Positions 19,046 to 27,293 of a stretch of 27,353 nt of DNA are shown here, piece after piece. Numbering within the stretch: the stretch's first letter is position 1; each line of letters starts with the position of its first letter. The stretch is from Scenedesmus sp. ARA3 (lineage: Eukaryota; Chlorophyta; Chlorophyceae; Sphaeropleales; Scenedesmaceae), in NCBI GenBank assembly GCA_004335835.1, contig RWJK01001470.1, positions 1 through 27,353 on the forward strand, in the 5' to 3' direction. The notes beneath the pieces are model-generated. The model was not told where the DNA came from. It was given only the letters and a program-made list of their open reading frames with translations, and searched no databases. The translations under genes were made by a program, and so were the position numbers.

Positions 19046-20114
19046 GCAATTGAACGAGCAGTTCAGACAGACTGCCACCACCAGAAGGGTGGCATCACTC
19101 AGCGCAAGGTGCTTCTGCATGCCGTCGATGACAGCGCGGCCGCCTGCAGCAGCAGCAGCAGCAAGCAAATGACCGAGCAGTTCAGACAGACTCCCACCAA
19201 CAGAAGGGTGCCATCACTCAGCGCGAGGTGCTTCTGCATGCCGCCAATGACAGCGCGGCCGCCTGCGCAGCAGCAGTAGCAGCAGCAAAAGCAGCAGGTT
19301 AATATAACGAGAGCAACACAAATGGGGGGCAGCAGGAGCAGCAGCAGCAGCAGCGGCATGTTTCATTCAAACGAGCGACATAGAGAGGCTTGTGTCACTG
19401 AGGGCCAGTTGCTTCTGCATGCCGCCAATGACAGCACGGCCGCCTGCGCAGCAACAGCAGCAAGTAGTTACACAAGTAGCTGAACAAGTAGTTACACAAG
19501 CAGTTGCGTGAGTAGTAGACGGGAAGGTTGGAGGAACAGGTAAGCAGCCCAATCTGCCAGCAGGAGCGTCACACAACAAGCCTGCTGGGACGGTTTGATG
19601 CATGGCGATTGATGGCATGAAGTAAAACAGAAAACAGTGCGCACTCACCGCTGTGGATGCAGATGTGGTCGAAGGAGAGCCAAAAGTCTGACGTGTATGG
19701 CGCAACCTTCTTCCCGCTGAACTTCCTCCTCAAACTTGTCACAAGAAGAATACGACCACTCCCAGCCAGGCAATCTGCCAGCTGGAGCGTCACTAAACAA
19801 GCCTGCTGGGAGAAATAGATGCATGGCAATTGGTTGCGTAAAACCATTGGGGTAACACTTGCGTAAAACCAAACAAAACACGGTGCGCACTCACCGCTGT
19901 GGATGCAGATGTGGTCGAATGCGAGCTGGAAGTCCGGCGTGTATGGAGCCACCTTCTTCCCCCTGAACTTCCGCTTGAGCAGGTTCACTGCGAACAGGAA
20001 CTTCTCACTGAAGGGCAGCACCAGGGGCCCAAGTGTCACCATGTTCTTCTGCAGCGCAGAGGCTGCCACTGCGGTGAGGTCCTTGCTGAGCCGCACACCC
20101 AGGTCACCTGTGTC

Positions 20115-20180
<66 letters not shown>

Positions 20181-23121
20181 GCAGCAAATGCCTTGTTGAA
20201 AACCGCACAAAGCAAGAGCAAACAGCCAGCAACAGCACGACCTGCAACACACAGCAGCACGGCCACAGGGTTTCAGTGTTTTGTGAATTTTGAGCAATGT
20301 TCAGTGAGAACTTCTTGCTGAAGGGCAGCACCAGGGGCCCCAGTGTCACCATGTTCTTCTGCAGCGCTGAGGCTGCCACTGCCGTGACGTCCTTGCTGAG
20401 GCGCACACACAGGTCACCTGCAGGACAGCGGTGATCAAATCCTTAGTAAAAAGCACTCAGGCTGACAATGTTTGTTTGGCGGTCTGAGGCTGCCACTGCC
20501 ATCAAACCTTTGCTCAAGTGCACACCCAGGTCACCTGCGGCAGCAGCAGAGGGTACATACGTTGTCAGGTAAGAACCTCTCTTTCCAACCTGCCCTCCCC
20601 GGTTTTGTCCTTCCAATGTTACCCACAGCAGCACGCCCTGTTTTGCCCAGTCACTCCCCACATCCCGGCACCCTACACTGCTGCTCTCGACACAGGGTTC
20701 AATGATATGAGTACACTTTGAAGCGCTGCTCCCTCACCGTTCTCGTCCTCCATCTGGTACACGCGCCAGTAGAGCCGACGTCCCCAACATCCCAGTCACG
20801 TTGCTTCTAAAACATTACAATGCTCACGATTGCACTTTGTCGCAAACCTCACCGTTCTCGTTCTCCAGCTAGTACACGCAGCGGTAGGCCCTGTCCTGCA
20901 CTCAGGCCACACCACGCTGAACCCTAAACCTTGATCCGCCACTTGAATCACACCGCTGAACCCTAGCTGAACCCTAGTACAAGCGCTAAACCCTCACCAT
21001 TCTCGTCCTCCAGCTGGTACACGCAGCGGTAGGCCCTGTCCTGCCCCGCCAGGTTGACACGCACCAGGTGCTGCAGCTCGTACTTGGCGCGCCTGCAGGC
21101 AGAATAAAAAAATAACAGCAAATTGACACTATGTAACAACATGATCAACAGCGAGTAGTGCTTGGTGCGCTTTTGTGCCCGGCCAGGTACTCGCTGTGCC
21201 TGGCCAGGAAGGCATGGGAAGCATTTGCGCAGTAGCGCCCAAACTGTTATCAGCGCCAGCAGCAGCATCCTTAAACCCTACATTCAACCCTACCCAAAAC
21301 CCTTACCATAACCCTAATCCCTGAACCCACCTGGCCTCTGTGGGCTTGTTGGTCATCAGCATGGCTGCTCCGTTGCAGCGGAAGATGCAGTTGGGCAGCA
21401 GCATGGACCTGTCGTTGCCCGGGTACCAGTTGTTGGTGATGTTTTCGTGGCTCACCACCAGCACGTAGGTGTCCTTCAGCGTGGCCAGCACCTGTTACAT
21501 GACAAAAAAAGAACAAAGTAACATGTCAGATGACAAGTCAGTAAGATACCGCTCGGGTCACAGTTGTTGGTGATGTCCTCGTGGGTCGCACCTAATGATG
21601 AGCCTCTTTGACTCCATCTTGAAGTGGTTCATACAAACAATTAACACAAAGAATAACAAAATAACAACAAAATAACACACCTGCTTGGCCAGGTCGATGG
21701 CCACGAGTGACGCAGAGCAGTCCATGCCTCCCAGGTTGTAATTGATAGTCTTACAACCCATCTTGAAGTGGTGACAGCAAACATCATATCCAAAATACAA
21801 CAAAATCAACAACATAACAACATTTTACCAGAATAACCCACCTGCTTGGCCAGGTCGATGGCCACCAGCGAGGCGCTGCAGCCCATGCCTCCCAGGTTGT
21901 AGTTGATGGTCTTGGAGCCCATCTTGAAGTGGTTCATGATCATGGCAGCCAGGCTGGGCGTGGGGTTGAACAGGCTGCTGTTGACGATTACGCAGCCGAT
22001 CTGGCGCGGCTGGATGCCTGCGTTTTGATGACAACAGCAGCAGCAGCAGCAGCGTTGTGAGTGGCTGGGGTATTCAAATATCAGCGCTGGAGACCTTGAG
22101 GATGTGCCAATGGGTTCATGGCCGCCAGGCTGGGCGTGGGGTTGAACAGGCTGCTGTTGACGATGACGCAGCCGATTTGGCGCGGCTGGACGCCTGTGGA
22201 GCAGCAGCAGCAACAGCAACAGCAGAAGCAGCAGCAGCAGCAGCAGCAACAGGGGCTGAAGCAGCCGCTGCTGACAAATTGAACCAAACCCTGGACCCTC
22301 TTACCTGTCTTGTTCAACAGCTCCTGCACCGCAGTAGAGCAGGTCACGTCAAGTTTTCCCCACCCCTAGTCACCCAGCACTGCAGACAGTTCCCTGAAGC
22401 CAACCCCCTCACATAAACCTCAACACCAGCTCACCTGTCTTGTTGAACAGCTCCTGCACTGCAGTGAAGCAGGTGACCTCAAACTCCAGCCTCGCATGCG
22501 CGATGTCCATCACAATCGGCTCGTTCACCAGCCACGGCGGCGTGTAGGTGTCGTTGCCCAGGCCGCTGCGCTCAAGCATCTTGCCCAAAAAGTCCAGCGA
22601 CTCAGGGTTAAAGCGCTGCAAAAGTAACACGTGACAGAAACATAACACATTAAGCAACATGTGTGTAGGTTTAGGCACAGCGGAGAAGGGCGAGGAAGAT
22701 GCTTGTATATGTCATCACCAACCTTGGTGAAGCGCCAGGTGTCAGGCGGGTGCGCCAACACCCTCACGCATCAAGCAACAATGACAGTTGTGTAACATGT
22801 TATGTGTTGCTATTTGCAACATAGGTAACAACTCTCACCGTGTTGAGGCTGTTCGCCGGCACGAAGCGCTCCTTGGTGAACCGCCAGGTGTCGGGCGGGT
22901 GCGCCATGGCGAAATCCAGCAGGTAAACCGGCTTGGGCTTGGCTGCTGCCTTGCGCACATACCTGCAGCCCAAGTTACATTCCGTGAAACATCAGACAAC
23001 GCTGTTGTGTGGGTCTTCTTGCCAAGCGTGACACGGCAGTGCATGCAGCCGCAGCCACAAATGGCTTTGCGGTGATGCACGCAGAAACTTTCTGCTGGGG
23101 CTGCTCACACAAGCCTACCAG

Positions 23122-23164
<43 letters not shown>

Positions 23165-25741
23165 GCTGCTGGCGCCGCCTGTACAGCAGCATGGGCATCA
23201 TGCCTACTAGCATAAAGAATTTGGCTGCTGTCACACTGCCACCGCAGCACTGCAGCAGCCATCACACCGCTGCTGCTGCTGCTGCTGCCACACTGCTGCC
23301 GCAGCACTCACCACATCAGGACTGCCACCGCCAGCACCAGTGCAGCCAGCATCTGCAGAGCAGCAACAGCAGCAGCAGCAGCGGCAGCAAGAAGTTAGCA
23401 CAGCTACTGTCAGCATAAGGCCTGCAGCAACGGCACACGAGGCATGCAAAACTCGATGGCGGCCGCACGGCCACTATGGCCGGACCCCGCCGCAGCAATC
23501 CAACAGCTGGCAACAACAAAACCGAACCAATCCAACAGCCAGCGACAGCAGAACAACAGTTGGCAACAGTGCACCCAAATCCACCCAACACCCAGCCGCA
23601 GCAAACCAACAGCTGGCAACAACAAAACCAACCAAACCAACAGCCAGCAACAGCACATCAACAGCCGGCAACAGCACATCAACAGCCGGCAACAGCAAGA
23701 GGCACTTTGGCGACAGCAGCGCCACCACACCCAGCCCTATTGCTGCAGTCAGAATGCTGCTACAAGCACAGCTTGACCTTGATTGTCATGCCCAGCATGT
23801 CGCTCGATGAGACGTTCAAGGACAGCTGTGCTTGCAACAGCGATCTCAACTGCAGCAACCAGACCTGCGGTTTTGTGGTGATGGCGCAGTGAAGGCAGCA
23901 ATCACAACATACAGCTGCTCTAAGTATGCTGACAGCTGTCCCTGCTGCGCAAGAAACCACATGCCACAGCACCACCAAACATTAGTCTGGTGATTGCAGT
24001 TGGGACACCGCTATCACTGGCACGGCTGGACTTTGATTGTCACGCCCAGCATGTCGCTCGATGAGACATTCAAGGACAGCTGTGCTTGCAGCAACAGCGA
24101 GCTCAACTGCAGCAACCAGACGGGCTGTGTGGTGCTGGCACTGTAACAGCAGCAGTCACAGCTTACAGCCGCTCAATCAATGCCGACAGCCGTCCCTGCT
24201 GCGCCACCCCACCTCCCCTCTCACTGCTGCAGTCTGAAAGCTGCTAAAAGCACAGCTTGGCCTTGATCGCCGCACCCAGCACAGTGCTAGATGAGGCACA
24301 CCAAACCACATGCCGCAGCGCCACAAAACCGTGTTGCTGCGGTTGCCGCCAGAAGCCAGTGGCACGTTCAGCGCAGCACATGTCGCAGCGCAAACCCCCA
24401 GCCTGGCTGCTGCAGTTGAGAGAGCGTTATCTCCGCCACAGATGAACCTTGATCGCCAACCCCAGCACAGTACAGTGGACGAGGCGCTTAAAGTCAGCTC
24501 TCGCACCACACGCCACAAGCTCAGGCACACCCCTACGCTACACAGCAGCGCAGGCACACCTGCACACAACCGCAGCTGCCGCAAACAACAGAACGTGGCG
24601 CATGTCTACACAAAGTAAGCAGCTCATGACGGCGAGCAACCCCTACCTGCAGCAGCAGCTGTACTGGCATCTCCCTGATTGGCGTGTCCAGCAGCATGCC
24701 GAGGGCTGCATTCAGGTCCTGCAGCAGCTGCTCCTTGTGCTCAGCAACCTTGCCCTGCGGCAGCAGCAGCAGCAGCAGCAGCGGCGGGGTGGAAGATCAG
24801 CTTTGACGTCTTGGAAGATGTTTTGAAGGGGTGGGTGTGTACAGACTGACGTATAGGATGCCTAGGCTTTGTATGAGCTAGTACCAAATTAGTACCAAAG
24901 CAGAGCAGCTTCCAAGGCCGCCAGTTGTGTGGTAGAGTGTGGCACATGCCCCACATCGAACGTGAAATGAACTGCCCACAGCACTTTCACGTGCTTGCAG
25001 GAACAGTCAACCGCTGTTCCTGCAAGCGCTGCTGAGCACAAATGTCACAACTCAGTTGCAGACCTGCTGACGCTTGCAGGAAAGTTGTACCTCTACGTGC
25101 ACTGCGCGCCGCGTTAGCAGTGCATGGCTGCTGCACATGAAGCTGCCTTGTGCATGCCGCAACAGTGCTGCTGTGTTCACATGCTGCCAGCCTGGCAGAT
25201 TACTCCAGAGTTGACTGGTTTGCCAGCTGGCAGCTGGCCAGGCCAAGTCAGCTGGGCTACATTGCTTTTGAATGCTACTGCCTCGACCTGCTCTGCTTGC
25301 TGGGTGCTAGCCTGCCGTGATGCTCGCGGTGCTTCATAACTGTATGCTCTTTGCATGCCATCTGCACGTCGCTGATTCCAATTGATTTTAGATACCTTCA
25401 ATTGCGTGATGCATAACAAAAACAGGTTCAGCAGGCCCCGAACAGCTCGTGATGTCGGCAACTCCCAGCAGGGTGGGAGCAGTCCGGGCTGCATCTGCTG
25501 AGTCGTATGCTGACTGCACTTTGCCGTGCCTTTCAAAATTCGACGTTCTATAGATGCTACGTGCACTGCTTGCACGCGCCCATGTTGCCTGTGCTCCATG
25601 CAGTGTGTTCACACCAAGCCGGAAAGCAGCCCAGAGTGCGCTCACCGCAACATAGCCCAATGCTGGAATCATCGCCAGCGTCCCAGCATGCGACACAACA
25701 TAGTTAACGGCCCTTTTGAGGGCCTTCCCGTCTCCAGGCAT
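17812..25741 (-). CDS. KCS: 3-ketoacyl-CoA synthase (very-long-chain fatty acid elongase), 13 exons
   Basis: It condenses malonyl-CoA with an acyl-CoA, the first and rate-setting step of ER fatty-acid elongation. Exons: 25741-25646, 24754-24647, 23864-23778, 23352-23312, 22962-22839, 22615-22435, 22017-21842, 21491-21331, 21092-20998, 20107-19895, 19003-18889, 18338-18215, 17958-17812. They sum to 1668 nt (555 residues), close to the family's length, and all phases match. Start: [12 protein letters not shown] at 25741. A hydrophobic segment ([14 protein letters not shown], 41-nt exon 4) precedes [23 protein letters not shown]1-type motifs follow: [29 protein letters not shown] (catalytic Cys), [42 protein letters not shown] (catalytic His), GFKCNSAVW (catalytic Asn). 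Nearly every exon has partial copies in the flanking introns. Exons 1-3 are the least certain because N-termini vary in this family; exon 3 has a second candidate. Confidence 0.93.
18028..18093 (-). repeat. Echo of KCS exon 13; in frame with it
   Basis: The acceptor GCCCTTGCAG|GACTTGCAC and the codons for [17 protein letters not shown] are repeated upstream of the true last exon. The sequence between the two acceptors (135 nt) has no stop and is in frame. Use of the upstream acceptor would add 45 residues and a second [14 protein letters not shown] unit. Confidence 0.88.
18390..18451 (-). repeat. 5' echo of KCS exon 12
   Basis: The acceptor CCCTGCAG|GTACGTGCT and the codons for [20 protein letters not shown] are repeated upstream of exon 12. 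The copy ends at GTGTGGCAGC and has no donor. Confidence 0.9.
18719..18769 (-). repeat. 3' echo of KCS exon 11
   Basis: The codons for [16 protein letters not shown] and the donor GTG|GTGAGC are repeated downstream of exon 11. The reading frame is intact but there is no acceptor directly before it. Confidence 0.9.
19045..19443 (-). repeat. Three 5' echoes of KCS exon 11
   Basis: Copies begin at acceptors 19143, 19262 and 19443, each (CTG or GCG)CAG|GCGGCCG, and encode GGRAVI(D/G)GMQK(H/Q)LALSD. They stop matching just after LALSD, before the EPSRAGLY part. The two nearer copies share a ~120-bp unit that includes intron sequence (CAGTTCAGACAGACT). All lie upstream of the full exon. Confidence 0.9.
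19649..19735 (-). repeat. 3' echo of KCS exon 10 (His motif)
   Basis: It repeats the codons for [17 protein letters not shown] and FDHICIHSG with the donor GCG|GTGAGT, downstream of exon 10. Intron sequence next to it (CAATCTGCCAGC.GGAGCGTC) is repeated too, giving a ~230-bp tandem unit. The catalytic His codon is kept. Confidence 0.9.
20118..20185. repeat. CAG/CTG tract at the acceptor of KCS exon 10
   Basis: About 68 bp of CAG (two AAG interruptions) on the plus strand. On the sense strand it is CTG directly upstream of TGTGACACAG|GTGACC. Confidence 0.9.
20306..20417 (-). repeat. 5' echo of KCS exon 10 (near copy)
   Basis: The acceptor CCTGCAG|GTGACCTG and the codons for [20 protein letters not shown] and [16 protein letters not shown] are repeated upstream of exon 10. 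Confidence 0.9.
20467..20534 (-). repeat. 5' echo of KCS exon 10 (far copy)
   Basis: A shorter, more diverged copy of the same acceptor side: CCGCAG|GTGACCTGGGTG, then [19 protein letters not shown]. It is farther upstream than the copy at 20306-20417. Confidence 0.85.
20738..20780 (-). repeat. 3' echo of KCS exon 9 (far copy)
   Basis: It encodes [10 protein letters not shown] and keeps the donor CG|GTGAGGG, downstream of exon 9. The frame is intact. Confidence 0.85.
20853..20908 (-). repeat. 3' echo of KCS exon 9 (near copy), with a stop
   Basis: It repeats CAGGACAGGGCCTACCGCTG and the donor ACG|GTGAGG, but CAG has become TAG at 20871-20869 (VY*LENENG). The broken codon shows it is not a required exon. 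Confidence 0.9.
21545..21640 (-). repeat. Chimeric echo joining pieces of KCS exons 7 and 8
   Basis: Sense strand: ATGAACCACTTCAAGATGG and a diverged remainder of exon 7, then GACATCACCAACAACTGTG, which corresponds to AACATCACCAACAACTGGT of exon 8. The two parts are ~20 nt apart here but in separate exons of the gene. Confidence 0.8.
21681..21766 (-). repeat. 3' echo of KCS exon 7 (catalytic Cys motif)
   Basis: It repeats the codons for [20 protein letters not shown] and [10 protein letters not shown] with the donor CAG|GTGTGT, downstream of exon 7. The catalytic Cys codon is kept, but the neighbouring Gly is changed to Asp. Confidence 0.9.
22116..22193 (-). repeat. 5' echo of KCS exon 7
   Basis: The acceptor GCTCCACAG|GCGTCCAGCC and the codons for [20 protein letters not shown] and SLAAM are repeated upstream of exon 7, after a CTG-rich tract. 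The copy ends before the HFKMG part. Confidence 0.92.
22315..22355 (-). repeat. 3' echo of KCS exon 6
   Basis: It repeats [15 protein letters not shown] and the donor ACAG|GTAAGA downstream of exon 6. Confidence 0.88.
22733..22767 (-). repeat. Echo of part of KCS exon 5
   Basis: It repeats the codons for [11 protein letters not shown] downstream of exon 5, followed by GTTGGT in place of the next exon codons. Here the copied piece is internal and does not carry the exon's own donor. Confidence 0.85.
23124..23163. repeat. CTG run in KCS intron 4, opposite polarity
   Basis: About 13 CTG triplets on the plus strand, so CAG on the KCS sense strand. It is the exception to the usual CTG sense orientation in this gene and does not sit next to an acceptor. 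Confidence 0.85.
23498..23700. repeat. Compound minisatellite in KCS intron 3
   Basis: Variants of CCAACAGC.GGCAACAACAAAAC and CATCAACAGCCGGCAACAGC repeat in tandem. The last part has a 21-bp unit (AGCACATCAACAGCCGGCAAC) in about two and a half copies. Confidence 0.8.
24032..24124 (-). CDS. Alternative copy of KCS exon 3 (93 nt, phase 0-0)
   Basis: CACACAG|CCCGTCTGG to ATCAAA|GTCCAG encodes [20 protein letters not shown] and [10 protein letters not shown]. The copy at 23778-23864 encodes [20 protein letters not shown] and SDMLGMTIK. Both are open, start and end in phase 0 and have AG/GT borders, so they could be used as alternatives, or one may be unused. The GTC donors of both are weak. Confidence 0.45.
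24246..24480 (-). repeat. Two further degenerate echoes of KCS exon 3
   Basis: Sense-strand copies of the 3' part (SASSTVLG.AIKV) near 24425-24480 and 24246-24302. They keep the CTCATCTAGC or CTCGTCCAC, GTGCTGGG and GATCAAGG words. Both lie upstream of the two better copies. Confidence 0.7.
24765..25645. other. KCS intron 1; no exon seen
   Basis: It runs from donor GTGAGC (25645) to a CTG tract (24761-24782) before exon 2. It holds the CTTGCAGGAA hairpin and otherwise unremarkable sequence. Confidence 0.5.
24993..25027. repeat. Perfect 14-bp hairpin built from two CTTGCAGGAA motifs
   Basis: GCTTGCAGGAACAG, loop TCAACCG, CTGTTCCTGCAAGC. It lies in KCS intron 1; another copy of the motif follows at about 25074. 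Confidence 0.9.
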
Positions 25742-26269
25742 GATCAGTTGAGCGTTGAGAGCGCTGTACGTCCTTGCTGGCAACAGCACAGCCGTCCCCC
25801 GGTGAATATAAGTTCACAAGTGTGGTAGTGGCGATGAATGCACAGCAAAGATGAAGCACCGAGGCAAGTAAGTGATTTCTTTGGGTCACCTGCTGGTGTA
25901 GGCACCAGCATCTCCGAAACTTAAACAAAGATAATCAGGATTGATGATCGTAAGAATTAGTATGCTGATGAGCGGCGATGTGAAAGAGCCCGAGCTCCGA
26001 TGTGACAGGTGAAGATGTTAATATTATGCACATACATTTGATGTGGCCGAAGACTCATAAAGACAGCTTGATTCTCTACATTCGTTCTTTTAAAATGTCG
26101 GAGGCGTCGACTGTGCGGGCAATCGCCAAACACTCGGCTGAGCGGGAGAGATAGCGGGAAAGGGGTACATTTGGCAGGCCGCTGCTTCGGTATGCTGTAT
26201 TTATCACCAAAAAACACAAACTGCGTATATCAAGACAGTGGAGCGTTGATCGGGCAATTTGGTGCCCAA
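25742..26269. promoter_or_regulatory. Divergent intergenic region between KCS and a secreted-protein gene
   Basis: About 528 bp separate the proposed ATG codons of the two divergent genes. It is clearly poorer in GC and in triplet repeats than the gene bodies. AT-rich words (TGTATTTATC at 26192, GCGTATATC at 26223) lie close to the plus-strand start and could serve as a TATA region. Promoter function is inferred from position only. Confidence 0.5.
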
Positions 26270-26704
26270 ATGAGCAAGAGCGGGCTTTCACTGGTGGTGC
26301 TGGTGGTGCTGCTGGGTGCAACGGTGCGTGAAAGAAATAATTCATGAAGGACTTCAAAAAAATTTGCATGAATGATCGCTATCCCTGCGTAATCACTTTG
26401 AGTGTCGTCACTCGCAGCAGATGCCAGGTGTGTTGTTGCTCTCGGCTGCAGGGCTCGCACGCTGGAAGCAATGGCATATTCCTCGGAAAGAAGTCTCCGG
26501 TTGCGTCCGCTACAGCAGAATCAGCCGCGCAGTCGATCGCGTCAGCTGCTGGAGCAGGGCTGAGCAGCAGCAGCATGGCTGGCAGCATGATGGCTGGCAT
26601 GAGCCTAGGGTCCCCTGCAGCTACTGCTACAGTCACCAGCCCACCCATGTTTTCCTTTCCAACGTACCCAGCAGTGAACGACTATTCTTCGGGACAGTGT
26701 GCAG
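26270..26704 (+). CDS. 5' end of a gene for a small secreted protein (two exons seen)
   Basis: Exon 1 (26270-26323) encodes MSKSGLSLVVLVVLLGAT, a signal peptide: Lys near the start, then an 11-residue hydrophobic core. The donor ACG|GTGCGT joins in phase 0 to CTGCAG|GGCTCG at 26452, giving SHA|GSN, a standard AxA-type cleavage site encoded across the junction. Exon 2 (26452-26704) continues SNGIFLGKKSPVASATAESA, then Ala/Ser/Met-rich sequence and MFSFPTYPAVNDYSSGQC, ending at the donor GCAG|GTAAGC (phase 1). I recognise no family. Later exons were not identified; the 3' sequence is repeat-rich and the window ends. A continuous frame from 26344 covers exon 2 but lacks the signal peptide. Confidence 0.65.
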
Positions 26705-27292
26705 GTAAGCAGAGGTTGCTGAGTGGTGCAGCAGCAGGCTTTCCAGTGCAGACCTGGGCAGCCGCAGGCTCGGCAGCACGTGCAGCAGCACGCTCGGCAG
26801 GACGTGCAGCAGCAGGCTCGGCAGCACGTGCAGCAGCAGGCACGGCAGCAGCATCAAGCAGCAGCTGGCATCGTAGTGCAACCAGCAGCTGGCTCGACAG
26901 CTTGTGCAGCAGCAGGCCTCCTAGTGTAACTAGCAGCTGCCCTGGCAGTCTAGGCTTGTGCAGCAGCAGCTGGCTCGGCAGCTACTGCAGCAGCTATCCT
27001 GGCAGAGCAGCTCAACAAGGTAACACAGCAGCCGTGTGAGCTGCTGGCATTCTGGTAGTGGTGGTGGTGGCGGTAGTGACGACAATTCTGGTGCAGGCGT
27101 CTGCAGCAGCTGGCTCGGCAGTTGGTGCAGCGGCAGGCCTGGCAGAGTAACACAATAAGGCAACACAGCAGCTGTGTGTGCTGCTGTCTGTCTGTTGGTG
27201 GTGGCGGCGGCGGTGGTGGTGGTGGTGGTGCGACCTGTAGCTGCAGCTGTAGCTGCTGTCCTGGATGCATGCTTGGATCCAGTCTGACAACA
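26705..27292. repeat. Repeat-rich intron-like region: 24-bp minisatellite and ~140-bp tandem duplication
   Basis: At 26762-26855 a 24-bp unit (GCTCGGCAGCACGTGCAGCA plus GCAG) occurs about four times. At 26965-27085 and 27105-27240 a ~140-bp block repeats: CAGCTGGCTCGGCAG, TCCTGGCAGAG or GCCTGGCAGAG, GTAACACAGCAG or GCAACACAGCAG, then GGTGGTGGTGG. No further exon was recognised. Confidence 0.75.
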
Positions 27293-27293
27293 C

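Noticed and set aside
21270..21330. Interstitial telomere array
   Set aside because: AACCCTA-like words are irregular and scattered; there is no uninterrupted run of TTTAGGG.
24246..24302. A further usable KCS exon 3
   Set aside because: Only the 3' part is recognisable and the acceptor side is lost.
26344..27039. Single-exon gene starting at 26344
   Set aside because: It begins in the proposed intron and lacks the signal peptide. The spliced form from 26270 is in phase and gives a standard cleavage site. The part after 26704 is minisatellite.
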